Assembly (NCBI RefSeq): GCF_022230885.1
Contig: NZ_JAKGCT010000004.1
Span: 2,232,001-2,296,000 of the forward strand
Source: Paenalcaligenes niemegkensis
Lineage (GTDB): Bacteria > Pseudomonadota > Gammaproteobacteria > Burkholderiales > Burkholderiaceae_B
DNA: 64,000 nucleotides
Reading direction: 5' to 3'
The position numbers were made by a program, and so were the translations under genes. The notes under the pieces are model-generated. The model was not told the origin of the DNA. It worked only from the letters and a program-made list of their open reading frames with translations, and made no database searches. Positions 46,356-55,372 of the stretch are shown one piece after another. How positions within the stretch are numbered: the first letter of the stretch is position 1; the number at the start of each line of letters is the position of its first letter.

Positions 46356-47117
46356 ATGCAGAAAACATTGTCCGGCAAAGTCGCTCTGATCACTGGAGGT
46401 TCACGCGGGCTCGGAGCCGTCATCGCTGACACGCTCGCCGAAAAAGGAGCCGAAGTAGCGATTAGTTACGCGGCATCGGTCCAGAAGGCCGAAGCCGTGG
46501 TCGGGAAGCTGAAAGCAAAGGGCGTCCGGGCCCTCGCGATCCAAAGTGACCAAGCTGATACCACGGCGGCCAAGTCGCTGATCGCTAAGGTGGTGGCGTA
46601 TTTCGGTCAGCTCGACATCCTCATCAACAACGCTGCGGTCGTAGTAAATGGACAGAAAGTCGATGACCTCTCGCTTGACACCGTTGCCCTTGACCGGCAG
46701 TGGCAGATCAATGTCATGGGCGTGGTCGCCACAACCCGCGCGGCAGCGCCGGTGCTTTCTGAACACGGCCGCATCATATTCATCGGTTCTCGCAATGGTA
46801 CCTTGGCTTTGATGCCGGGCGTCGCGGATTATGCCGGAACGAAGGCCGCCCTCATTGGCTACGCCAAGGGGGTTGCTCGCGATCTGGGCGAACGTGGCAT
46901 TACCGTCAACGTCATCCAGCCTGGCGCCATGCCCACCGACATGATGACGCAGGCCCTGGGCAGTACGGTCGCACCCGATCCCTTTCTGGATATGCATCCC
47001 ATTCGTCGCATTGCGACGCTTGAAGAAGTGTCTGCGCTCGTCGGCTTCCTGGCGGGACCAAACGGAGGCTATATCACCGGCGGCGTGATCGACGTGGCTG
47101 GCGGCTTAGGCATCTGA
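46356..47117 (+). CDS. Short-chain dehydrogenase/reductase
   Basis: Classical SDR of 253 residues with the NAD(P) motif TGGSRGLG, NNAA, catalytic serine in FIGSRNG, YAGTK (YxxxK), and the C-terminal GGYITGGVIDVAGG typical of 3-oxoacyl reductase-like members. The substrate is unknown. It is probably repressed by the divergent TetR protein. A terminator lies just downstream. Confidence 0.93.
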   Translation: MQKTLSGKVALITGGSRGLGAVIADTLAEKGAEVAISYAASVQKAEAVVGKLKAKGVRALAIQSDQADTTAAKSLIAKVVAYFGQLDILINNAAVVVNGQKVDDLSLDTVALDRQWQINVMGVVATTRAAAPVLSEHGRIIFIGSRNGTLALMPGVADYAGTKAALIGYAKGVARDLGERGITVNVIQPGAMPTDMMTQALGSTVAPDPFLDMHPIRRIATLEEVSALVGFLAGPNGGYITGGVIDVAGGLGI

Positions 47118-47128
47118 TTCACCACTCA

Positions 47129-47156
47129 CAGGCGCTGGCAAAAACGCCTGTTTTTT
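47129..47156 (+). terminator. Intrinsic terminator between the two SDR genes
   Basis: CAGGCG (47129-47134) pairs with CGCCTG (47145-47150), followed by six T residues. It suggests the second SDR gene is only partly co-transcribed with the first or has its own promoter. Confidence 0.75.
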
Positions 47157-47184
47157 CTTACCCATCCAATCAAGGAAAATGAAA

Positions 47185-48189
47185 ATGAGCAAAAAGTTTG
47201 GTGCAACATCGACCGCCGATGAGGTGCTGGCCGGCGTTGATTTATTGGGCAAACAGTTTCTCGTCACCGGAGTATCGTCAGGCATCGGGCTCGAAACGGC
47301 TCGTTCACTGGTTTCGCGCGGCGCCATCGTTGTAGGTACGGTCAGGGATCTGACCAAAGCCGAGATGGCCACGGCATCAGTGCGCGACGCCGCGAAACAA
47401 GGAGGTGGCCGTTTGACACTGATTGAGCTTGAGCTTGCCTCCTTGCAAAGTGTTCACGCTTGTGCAGATAAGCTTCTGGCCGATGGGCAGCCGTTTGATG
47501 CCATCATCGCCAACGCTGGCGTTATGGCGCCTCCGTTCGGTCGGACCATCGACGGATTCGAGCTTCAGTTCGGAATAAACTACCTTGGCCATTTCGCGCT
47601 GATCAACCGGATCGAACCGCTGCTGGCTCAGAACGGGCGTTTGGTGGTGCTGTCGTCCCAGGCTCATCGGGTCGCTGACATCGACCTGGACGATCCCAAT
47701 TTCGAGCAACAGGCCTACGACCCATTTATCGCCTATGGTCGTTCAAAGACGGCCGTTACGCTCTTCGCAAGCGAATTCGATAAACGGCATCGTACTCGGG
47801 GCATCCGGGCGGCTGCTGTGATGCCGGGGAACAGCTTTACGGATCTGCCTCGCCACTTCTCGCAAGAGGATTTGCAGAAGCTCTTCGAGACCGTTGGCGA
47901 GGCCCGCGCCGAAGCAGGGCTTGCGCCAGCCGAGCTGAAAGAGGTCTCGCAAGCCGCCGCTACCTCGCTCTGGGCCGCAGTCGTGGCCGACAAGGATGAT
48001 ATCGGCGGACACTATCTTGAAGATTGCGCAGTGGCAACGGTCAATGATACGGATAATCCGTTTGCCGATGGAGTCAGGTCGTATGCCCTGGATGCCAATA
48101 AAGCTGGGCAACTTTGGGAGAAAAGCGAGGCACTGATCAGCGCTGCCAGTGAAGGGTTGGACTTGGCCATCAATTCAGCGGAATTGTAG
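47185..48189 (+). CDS. SDR-family oxidoreductase (retinol dehydrogenase/WWOX-like)
   Basis: 334 residues with TGVSSGIG, NAGVMAPPFGRT, NYLGHFALI, catalytic VVLSSQAHR and YGRSK. It is longer than classical SDRs and resembles the extended light-independent protochlorophyllide/retinol dehydrogenase-like group. The second ATG (47185) is chosen because AAGGA ends eight bases upstream of it. The substrate is unknown. Confidence 0.9.
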   Translation: MSKKFGATSTADEVLAGVDLLGKQFLVTGVSSGIGLETARSLVSRGAIVVGTVRDLTKAEMATASVRDAAKQGGGRLTLIELELASLQSVHACADKLLADGQPFDAIIANAGVMAPPFGRTIDGFELQFGINYLGHFALINRIEPLLAQNGRLVVLSSQAHRVADIDLDDPNFEQQAYDPFIAYGRSKTAVTLFASEFDKRHRTRGIRAAAVMPGNSFTDLPRHFSQEDLQKLFETVGEARAEAGLAPAELKEVSQAAATSLWAAVVADKDDIGGHYLEDCAVATVNDTDNPFADGVRSYALDANKAGQLWEKSEALISAASEGLDLAINSAEL

Positions 48190-48442
48190 CCAAAGTCCTT
48201 GAGCGTCTTGTCGATGGGCGCTCAGCCTAGACAGCCTATAATTTCCTTCTTCAGCGCGTGCCAACCTGGCCGTATAGGGGGTCGATGAATGATGGCAGTG
48301 ACGCGCATCTCGAAACGCATCGCCGGAAGGCCCAAAGATTCAACCCCCGATTGCGTCCACACCGGTGCATGGGTGGGCATGTACTGGCGGTACAGTTTGA
48401 CGTTAAGACCTCGTGGCCGTCGAGGAAAACCGCAACAGCACA

Positions 48443-49450
48443 TTAGGACGTCACTTCGAGAAGCAATTTGCCGAAATTACGCCCGCTATAGAGGTCTTGC
48501 AGCGATGAGACTGCGTTCTCGAGCCCCTGCCGTATATCTTGGCGTGTCCTGAGGTGACCGCTTTGCATCCACGCAGCCAGGTTTTCCACCGCCTCTGGAA
48601 AACGAGCCTGATAATCATCGAAAATAAACCCTCGGACAGTGAGGCGTCGCATCATGATGGTCCACCAGAAGCTGGACTGAGTATCGACATCCGCGGTGTT
48701 GTATTCGGAAATAATCCCGCAGACAGACACGCGACCGAATATTTTCATGCGTTCCATGACGGCGTTTCGAATCGGGCCGCCCACCTGTTCGAAATAAATA
48801 TCCACGCCTTCTGGCGCCAGATGATCCAGCGCTTCGCCGACGTCCACGGATTTGTAGTCGATGCAGGCGTCAAAACCCAGTTGCTCGGTCACGAACGCAC
48901 ATTTCTTCGGGCCCCCGGCGATGCCGATCACCTGGCAGCCTTTGAGCTTGCCGAGTTGGCCGACGATCTGGCCCACGCCTCCGGCAGCCGCCGAAACAAC
49001 CAGGGTTTCCCCAGGCTGGGGGTGGGTGACGTCCAGAAGACCGAAGTAAGCGGCGGGCCCTACCAGACTGAATGTTCCGAACGTTTCGGCCAGACTAAGG
49101 CCCGGGAAGGCCGCAAGCTCTGTAAGACCGGTGCCGTCACTGATGATATAGTCAGCCCATTCGCCAGCACCGCTCAGAATCGTGCCTTCCGCAATGCCTT
49201 CTTTTTTGCTTTTTTCCACAACCCCGACCACGAGGCCGCGCATCGGAGCACCAAGCGCCACGGGTGGCAAGAACTGTTCCCGATCGTCAATGAAAACGCG
49301 CTGTGCCGGATCGAGTGACAGGTAACGGACGCGAAGCAGAAACTGACCGTCGCGCAGTTCTGGGATCGGCTCGGAGCCAAATAGAAAATCGTCGGTAACG
49401 ATTGAACCGACCGGACGGCGTGCCAGACGCCAGACTTGACGCGTCGACAT
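48443..49450 (-). CDS. Zinc-independent NADP-dependent MDR reductase (CurA/PTGR-like)
   Basis: 335 residues from the ATG at 49450 (MSTRQVWRLARRPVGS). It is a medium-chain reductase without the zinc ligands, with the NADPH loop AAAGGVGQIVGQLGKLKGCQVIGIAGG and the phosphate-binding GPKKC. Relatives reduce alpha,beta-unsaturated ketones such as curcumin and 15-oxo-prostaglandins. The exact substrate is not inferable. It lies downstream of the RidA gene. The 253 bases between the preceding SDR and this gene show no convincing coding frame. Confidence 0.9.
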   Translation of the reverse strand: MSTRQVWRLARRPVGSIVTDDFLFGSEPIPELRDGQFLLRVRYLSLDPAQRVFIDDREQFLPPVALGAPMRGLVVGVVEKSKKEGIAEGTILSGAGEWADYIISDGTGLTELAAFPGLSLAETFGTFSLVGPAAYFGLLDVTHPQPGETLVVSAAAGGVGQIVGQLGKLKGCQVIGIAGGPKKCAFVTEQLGFDACIDYKSVDVGEALDHLAPEGVDIYFEQVGGPIRNAVMERMKIFGRVSVCGIISEYNTADVDTQSSFWWTIMMRRLTVRGFIFDDYQARFPEAVENLAAWMQSGHLRTRQDIRQGLENAVSSLQDLYSGRNFGKLLLEVTS

Positions 49451-49568
49451 GATGAATACCTCGATGAGTTGTCGTAATGATTGGGGGCTGCAAGAGCGCG
49501 CAGCCGACTGGCCGATCATAAAAGTTGATAGCGCCTGTTTCAGGAGAAGAAGTCGTGCTGTGTTCTTT

Positions 49569-49955
49569 CTACGGTAGCTTGGCGATTACCTTGATCTCGA
49601 AGTCATATCCGTAAAGCCAAGTGACGCCTACCGCGGTTAATGTCGGATGCGGTGCTTCGCCCCAATACTCCGGAACCACTTGCCAGATCTCTTCGAACGT
49701 CGATTGCGGATCGACCATAAAGACCGTGACGTCGACCACATCGTCGAAACTGCAGCCGGCGGCCGCCAGGATGGCGTTCAGGTTTTCAAAAGCCTGCCGC
49801 ACCTGTTCTTTCAGACCTTGTTGCGCCGACCCGTCTTCCAGGCTGCCGACCTGGCCGGAGACGAAAAGAAAACCGTTGGATTCGATTGCGGGCGAGTAGC
49901 GATTTCGATCATACAGTTCTTGGCGTGTAGGTGGAAAAACAACGTTGCGTGTCAT
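49569..49955 (-). CDS. RidA family protein
   Basis: 128 residues of the YjgF/YER057c/UK114 fold, with SNGFLFVSGQVG, the helix QAFENLNAILAAAGCSFDDVVDVTVFM and the catalytic-type arginine region near the C terminus less obvious than in RidA itself. Archetypal RidA deaminates reactive enamines/imines, and this divergent member may act on another intermediate. It is divergent from a LysR gene and upstream of the MDR reductase on the same strand. Confidence 0.88.
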   Translation of the reverse strand: MTRNVVFPPTRQELYDRNRYSPAIESNGFLFVSGQVGSLEDGSAQQGLKEQVRQAFENLNAILAAAGCSFDDVVDVTVFMVDPQSTFEEIWQVVPEYWGEAPHPTLTAVGVTWLYGYDFEIKVIAKLP

Positions 49956-50101
49956 TTAACTGACTCCTTTTTCATTGGGCCGATTCCGGCCGCGTGAGTG
50001 GTTATGAGACATTCTATTGACGAGCGTTTAGCTGATAAACTGGCAAACACACATAACACTGTTTGTGAAAACCAAACAATGCCGGAGTCGGGAGAGCGTA
50101 G

Positions 50102-51058
50102 ATGGACCGTTTTGATGCCATGCAGGCCTTTGCCCGGGTCGTGGAAACAGGCAGTTTCACCAAGGCTGCGCAAACTCTGCACCTGAGCAAGACGACCGTG
50201 ACGCACTTGGTGCAGCAACTGGAGGCGCGTCTGCGCGTCAGGTTGCTGAATCGCACAACACGCAAGGTCAACGTAACCCCTGACGGCGCGGCGTATTATG
50301 AACGTGTGTTGCGTTTGTTGGCCGATATGGACGATGCGGAAACGAGTCTGTCCTCTGCCCTGGCATCGCCCCGGGGCAGGTTGCGGGTGGATGTGCCCAG
50401 TCCGTTTGCCAGCATGATTCTGGTGCCGGCGTTGCCGGATTTTCACGCCAGGTACCCTGACATTCAGCTGTATCTTGGTGTCAGCGATCGTGTCGTGGAT
50501 TTGATAGACGAAAACGTCGATTGCGTCGTACGCGGAGGGGAGGTTAGCAACCAGTCGCTAGTGGCGCGGCATGCTGCGGATTTGCCGCTGGCGGTGTATG
50601 CAGCGCCGAGTTATCTCGCTCGGGCGGGCCGCCCCGCTCATCCAGGCGAGTTGGAATTGCCGGATCATCGTATCGTGGGCCTGTCATGGTCGAGCAACCG
50701 GCGCGTGTTTCCGTGCACCATTCGTCGTGATGGCGAGAGTATTGATGTGAAAGGTCGGCCCGCCCTGGTGGTCGACGATGGCAATGCCTATCTGGCGGCA
50801 GGGCTGGCAGGAATCGGCGCTCTCTGGCTGCCGTCCTACATGGCCCAGGAGCACGTGGCACGGGGTGAGCTGATCCCGCTGTTTACGGAATGGCAGCTTG
50901 ACCCGATGCCGCTGTACGTCGCATTTCCTCAAAACCGGCATGTCAGTGCAAAACTGCGTGTGTTTATCGACTGGATCATTGAGTTGATGGCGCAGCACGC
51001 CCCCGTCGCATCCCGACCGCCACTATCGCTAGAGCAGGTGCCTGGCGTAGAGAAGTGA
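50102..51058 (+). CDS. LysR-family transcriptional regulator
   Basis: Intact, 318 residues. The N-terminal winged helix is DRFDAMQAFARVVETGSFTKAAQTLHLSKTTVTHLVQQLE, followed by a type 2 periplasmic-binding-like effector domain with PSPFASMILVPALPDF. It belongs to the CrgA-like branch judging by VDCVVRGGEVSNQSLVAR. It is divergent from RidA across 146 bases and so probably controls the RidA-MDR pair. Confidence 0.93.
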   Translation: MDRFDAMQAFARVVETGSFTKAAQTLHLSKTTVTHLVQQLEARLRVRLLNRTTRKVNVTPDGAAYYERVLRLLADMDDAETSLSSALASPRGRLRVDVPSPFASMILVPALPDFHARYPDIQLYLGVSDRVVDLIDENVDCVVRGGEVSNQSLVARHAADLPLAVYAAPSYLARAGRPAHPGELELPDHRIVGLSWSSNRRVFPCTIRRDGESIDVKGRPALVVDDGNAYLAAGLAGIGALWLPSYMAQEHVARGELIPLFTEWQLDPMPLYVAFPQNRHVSAKLRVFIDWIIELMAQHAPVASRPPLSLEQVPGVEK

Positions 51059-51247
51059 CCCCTTCGAAGCCGGATGACGGAGATCCCCGCGCTTTCTGTT
51101 TTCGGCAGGCAAAAGATGCCAACGCCGATCCGCTATGCTGAGAAACCGGCTATGAAGTAATGAGCAAAAAACTTTCTTGGTGCGGGTGGTAAATAAATAC
51201 CACACAGTACGGTATGATTGTGAAAATCTTATAGAATGGAAAAGCTC

Positions 51248-52043
51248 ATGCCCACAATGAATATCTTAGGCTCTGCCAAGCGCGAAAATACATTCCGCCT
51301 GATCGTTGTTTTTAGTCTGGGCGCCTTAGCTGCCTCGTTATCATCGCAAAGTATCGCACAAACTACTATTGGTGCCGGTGTAGGCTTCTTACCAAAGTAT
51401 GAAGGTTCAAGAAACTACCGTGCACGTCCATTTCCCTTGGTGATTCACCGTAACGGTAATTTCTTTATTGCTCCCAAGGCTGAAATGCCAGCGGCAGGAT
51501 TGCAGGCTGACCTTTCATCCAACTGGAAGGTGGGGGTTTTTGGCGGTGTGCATTGGGGAAGAAAAGCAAGTGATGACCACAGGCTGTACGGTACCGACCG
51601 TATTAGCCGCCATGCTGCAGCAGGTGTTTTTACCGAGATTAGTGCAGGTGATTTCAGCTTTGATGCAACGTATTACCATGCCTTAAAAGACGGCTATGGC
51701 GGGGGCCTTCAACTAGGCAGTTCGTACCGCGTGTGGCAAGAGGGCCCCACCTCATTTAAGGTGGGGGGTGCTTAGCTTTGTGGACAGCGATGCGATGGAA
51801 ACCAATTTTGGTGTGAAGTCTCATGAGGCAGTTGCCAGTCGGGGCCAACTGCATCGCTACGACCCTTCGGGTGGATTGAAGTCGTACACCGTTTATGGTG
51901 CGTATAATCATCAGCTAAGCCGAAGCTGGGGCCTGAATGCAGCGTTAGGACTGAAAAATCTCGCCGGCAGCGCCCGTAACAGCCCATTGGTAGAACGCAA
52001 GACTAGTCTTTATGGGTCCGTCGGCATAGGGTATTCATTTTAG
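51248..52043 (+). CDS. MipA/OmpV-family outer membrane protein (one frame break)
   Basis: Predicted outer-membrane beta barrel of about 264 residues with a signal peptide (LIVVFSLGALAASLSSQSIAQ). It has TTIGAGVGFLPKYEGSRNYRARPFPLV, a MipA hallmark, and a C terminus SLYGSVGIGYSF ending in the aromatic residue expected of barrels. The frame changes at the G run 51763-51768. Here one base too many (not too few) explains it, giving KVGVLSFVDSD. An ATG four codons upstream (51236) is an alternative start. Confidence 0.85.
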
Positions 52044-52480
52044 GCTTTGAGCACATACCGCAAGGTTTGTACAACTTGTTCCGGTGTGGTGGCCCAGGCC
52101 AGTGCACCGGCGTCCACTTCTTTAAGCGGATGAATAATGTCCTCAGCGTGCAAGGTAATATACGGTTTGCCTAAGGCCGCACAGAAGCCTGCATCAAAAG
52201 CGGCATTCCATTGCTTGTACTTATCCCCAAAGCGCACTACGACCAGGTCGCTTTTTTCTATCAGGGTTTTGGTACGGATGGCGTTGACCTTGGATGATTT
52301 ATGATCACGCCAAAACGTATTCTCTTCAGGCCCCAGGTGATCACCCGCAGCATCGCTCGCATCATGGTCGGTAACAGGCGCAGTAAAATGAATATCCAGG
52401 CCGGCCTCTTTAGCGCCACGCTCGATTTGTTCACGCCAGTCGGTATGGATTTCACCTGAAAGGTACACGTTAAAACTCAT
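52040..52480 (-). CDS. YtoQ family protein
   Basis: 146 residues related to the nucleoside 2-deoxyribosyltransferase fold. It has VYLSGEIHTDWREQI, FTAPVTDHDASD, DLVVVRFGDKYKQWNAAFDAG and the C-terminal ALAWATTPEQVVQTLRYVL. The function is uncharacterised. The stop overlaps the end of the convergent MipA gene by four bases. Confidence 0.87.
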   Translation of the reverse strand: MSFNVYLSGEIHTDWREQIERGAKEAGLDIHFTAPVTDHDASDAAGDHLGPEENTFWRDHKSSKVNAIRTKTLIEKSDLVVVRFGDKYKQWNAAFDAGFCAALGKPYITLHAEDIIHPLKEVDAGALAWATTPEQVVQTLRYVLKA

Positions 52481-52838
52481 GACAACTCCGAAGCATTCAA
52501 GATATTTGCTCGTTTCTACGGCATATACTTAGGTTAAACATAAAGCTTCAGGGTAGCATTTTGCTACTTGTCTTCAAAGTTATGACTGTCCTTCTTATTT
52601 GTCTATAGCCTTATCAAATGGATGAAACGCTTTTAGATTGAGCGTGCTGTTTTGCATCAATCCGCACATCGACGCACAGTCTTATGAATTTAGCGATAAA
52701 ATGATCAGGCTTAAGTTTATGTTGCGCTGCAATAATTCCTGCGGCGTCTTTCCATACTTCTGCTTTGGCTAAGCACTATGCGTGGTTCAGCCACCGTCCC
52801 TTAAAGACCTTGTGTCTTATTAGCGAGAGATTTCAGCA
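52481..52838. other. Spacer between ytoQ and panD
   Basis: 358 bases without a gene. It must contain the divergent promoters of ytoQ (left) and panD (right). GAGAGA precedes the panD ATG by about 11 bases. No operator or riboswitch was recognised. Confidence 0.5.
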
Positions 52839-53384
52839 ATGAAAAAAGTTGTCCGTGCGAAATTGCATGGCATTACTATTACCGGTGCCGACCTGAATTA
52901 CCACGGTTCTATTACCCTGGACCCTGAAATTTGCGAAAAAGCTGGCATTTTGCCAATGGAATTCGTAGAAATCTGGAATAAAGACAGCGGTGCCCGTATT
53001 TCCACGTATGTGATTTATGGCGAGCCAGGCTCCAGGTGCTGTGTGTTAAATGGAGCCGCGGCCCGTACGTGCCAGCGTGGCGACCAAATCATTATTTGTG
53101 CGACCGAATACATCGATACTGCGGATATTTATGGCCTGCGGCCGGTGGTTCTGACCTTTACGCCCGCCAATGAAATTGACGAGGTCATGCGATATGAAGT
53201 CAACAAAACGCCTGCGCGTGAATTCGACTTCAAGATTGTGCGTGAAGAGCGTATGGGCGGTAGCGCACGTGTTCTGAGCCGTGTAGACGTTGACGCGCTT
53301 AGCAAAGACTTACGTCAGCGTGGTTTAGACGATCGAGCGATTGCGGATGTGCTGTCATGTCATCTTAGCGAGTTCGCGGACTAA
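52839..53384 (+). CDS. panD: Aspartate 1-decarboxylase with C-terminal extension
   Basis: Pyruvoyl enzyme making beta-alanine for pantothenate. The core (residues 1-125) has KLHG, the self-cleavage site YHGSITLD (Gly-Ser), [15 protein letters not shown] with the catalytic T-Y, and LNGAAAR. The protein is 181 residues, against about 126 in Escherichia coli. The extra 55 residues ([43 protein letters not shown]) have a helical look and no motif I know. No panB or panC is nearby. Confidence 0.88.
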   Translation: MKKVVRAKLHGITITGADLNYHGSITLDPEICEKAGILPMEFVEIWNKDSGARISTYVIYGEPGSRCCVLNGAAARTCQRGDQIIICATEYIDTADIYGLRPVVLTFTPANEIDEVMRYEVNKTPAREFDFKIVREERMGGSARVLSRVDVDALSKDLRQRGLDDRAIADVLSCHLSEFAD

Positions 53385-53630
53385 TCAAACGTTGTTTTTG
53401 CCGATCTACACTCTTCTGGCAGCCACAGCGGAAGATAGGTTTTCAATTTTGTTTATGCCAATCAGTTATATGTAAATGGCGATTGCTTTGTTTACCTCGT
53501 ATATAGCTGCGTCGTAGTATAACTTTTAGCTATTTGGTAGGCCATACGCGCTACCTGTAGCCACGGTGTACCCCACTGAAAGATAATAATATTGGAGGCA
53601 GCGGAGTAAATCTGCTGCTTTTTTCATTGA
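53385..53630 (+). promoter_or_regulatory. metNIQ leader with a terminator abutting the start codon
   Basis: A 246-base leader precedes metN. GCAGCGGA (53598-53605) pairs with TCTGCTGC (53611-53618) with one G-U, followed by six T (53619-53624), an intrinsic-terminator shape only six bases before the metN ATG. The only strong ribosome binding site, GGAGG at 53594-53598, overlaps the base of this stem. Upstream, GGTAG/CTACC (53536-53555) and ATAGCT/AGCTAT (53503-53533) could form competing stems. It looks like an attenuator, and no known SAM riboswitch class was recognised. Confidence 0.55.
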
Positions 53631-54665
53631 ATGATAGAGCTACGTAATATTTCTCAACGTTTTGCTGGTGCCGATGGCCCGGTGCATGCACTGGACGATG
53701 TCAGCATTTCAATCAAAGCGGGCGAAATCTTCGGCATTATTGGCCGCAGCGGAGCGGGCAAAAGTACCTTGGTGCGCGTGATCAATCTGCTAAACCGGCC
53801 TACTTCAGGAACGGTGGAAGTAGCTGGCCGCGAACTGACTGCATTAGCTGTAGATCAACTGCGCGCTGCACGCCGGGAAATCGGCATGATTTTTCAGCAT
53901 TTTAATTTACTGTCATCGCGTACTGTTTATGAGAATGTGGCTTTGCCACTTGAATTGGCAGGCACCGCCAAGGCAGATATTAAAAAGAAAGTCCTTTCGC
54001 TGCTTGATCTGGTGGGCCTTAGTGATCAAAAAGATCGCTATCCTGCACAAATAAGTGGCGGGCAAAAGCAGCGGGTTGGCATTGCCCGGGCTTTGGCCAG
54101 TGAACCTAAGGTGTTGCTGTCTGATGAGGCCACCTCCGCACTCGACCCGGAAACTACGCGCTCTATTCTGGAACTGCTCAAGCGAATCAACAAAGAGCTG
54201 GGCTTAACGGTGGTGCTTATTACGCATCAAATGGAAGTCATTAAGCAGATTTGTGATCGAGTGACCGTGCTAGAGGCAGGGCGGGTGGTTGAAGAGGGCC
54301 GTGTCCTGGATGTGTTTTTACGTCCTCAGCACAGTGTTACGCGCGCCATGATTGGCGACATCATCGCTCAGGATCTGCCTGCTGGCGTGCGCGAACGTAT
54401 TCGCGAGAAGATGGAGACAGGTAAGCACCGTTTGTACCGTTTTGCTTTTAGCGACACCAGCGTTGATCAGCCGTTACTGTCTGAGGCGATACGGCGCTAC
54501 GAACTTGATTTTAATATTTTGCACGGACAAATCGACGAGCTGCAGGGGCATGCATTTGGTTCCCTGGCTGTGCTGGTAGGCGGAGAGCCAACAAAAGTGG
54601 TGGATGCAATGGCATATCTAAATGACCAAGGTGTGGTCATCGAAGAATTATCTTACGAAGGCTAG
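53631..54665 (+). CDS. metN: Methionine ABC transporter ATPase MetN
   Basis: Cytoplasmic ATPase of the D-/L-methionine importer. It has 344 residues: Walker [10 protein letters not shown], signature ISGGQKQR, Walker [13 protein letters not shown], switch histidine ITHQ, and the C-terminal ACT-like NIL domain (from about residue 265, [29 protein letters not shown]) that senses methionine and inhibits transport. It starts [13 protein letters not shown] as in the family, though no ribosome binding site stands at normal distance. First gene of metNIQ. Confidence 0.96.
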   Translation: MIELRNISQRFAGADGPVHALDDVSISIKAGEIFGIIGRSGAGKSTLVRVINLLNRPTSGTVEVAGRELTALAVDQLRAARREIGMIFQHFNLLSSRTVYENVALPLELAGTAKADIKKKVLSLLDLVGLSDQKDRYPAQISGGQKQRVGIARALASEPKVLLSDEATSALDPETTRSILELLKRINKELGLTVVLITHQMEVIKQICDRVTVLEAGRVVEEGRVLDVFLRPQHSVTRAMIGDIIAQDLPAGVRERIREKMETGKHRLYRFAFSDTSVDQPLLSEAIRRYELDFNILHGQIDELQGHAFGSLAVLVGGEPTKVVDAMAYLNDQGVVIEELSYEG

Positions 54666-54669
54666 AACG

Positions 54670-55335
54670 ATGACTTCTGTTTTTACACCTCAAATGCTGG
54701 ATTTGTTCCTTAGCTCATTTACGCAGACGCTATTTATGGTGGGAGTGTCATGGGGCATAGGCAGTGTCATTGGTTTGCCTTTAGGCGTTTTGCTGTATCT
54801 GACCAGCAAGGGCGGCATTTTGCAGAATATGGCGCTGAATCAGTCGGTGGGTACGGTAGTGAATGCTGTGCGTTCGGTGCCTTTTATTATTTTGCTGGTT
54901 GCCGTGATTCCGTTCACCCGCTTTGTCGTGGGTACCTCTATCGGCACGGCGGCAGCCATCGTTCCGTTAGCAATTGCGGCTGCCCCGTTTGTGGCACGGC
55001 TGATGGAAAATGCACTTCGTGAAGTCGATTCCGGCCTGATCGAAGCGGCGCAAGCGATGGGCGCAACCACACCTCAAATTATTTTCAAGTTTTTATTGCC
55101 CGAAGCCTTGCCTGGTATTGTCGCAGGCTTAACCGTAACGTTTGTCAGCTTGGTAAGTTATTCGGCGATGGCTGGAGCCGTCGGTGGCGGTGGCTTGGGT
55201 GATTTGGGTATCCGTTACGGCTATCAACGCTTTTTACCCGAAGTCATGCTGGCCGTGGTGCTGATTTTGATCGTTTTTGTTCAGTTTATCCAAACCTTTG
55301 GTGACTGGCTGGTCCGCCGGCTCAGCCACCGTTAA
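54670..55335 (+). CDS. metI: Methionine ABC transporter permease MetI
   Basis: Inner-membrane permease of 221 residues with five predicted segments and the EAA coupling motif EAAQAMGATTPQIIFKFLLPEALPGI. The ATG at 54670 (MTSVFTPQMLDLFLSSF) is four bases after the metN stop; the earlier ATG in frame lies inside metN and is rejected. Confidence 0.95.
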   Translation: MTSVFTPQMLDLFLSSFTQTLFMVGVSWGIGSVIGLPLGVLLYLTSKGGILQNMALNQSVGTVVNAVRSVPFIILLVAVIPFTRFVVGTSIGTAAAIVPLAIAAAPFVARLMENALREVDSGLIEAAQAMGATTPQIIFKFLLPEALPGIVAGLTVTFVSLVSYSAMAGAVGGGGLGDLGIRYGYQRFLPEVMLAVVLILIVFVQFIQTFGDWLVRRLSHR

Positions 55336-55372
55336 GAAAAACTGTATGTCACACTATTTTGAGGCTTAGATT

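Noticed and set aside
48190..48442. Short overlapping open frames between SDR and MDR genes
   Set aside because: No recognisable family, no ribosome binding site and frames on both strands of similar length.
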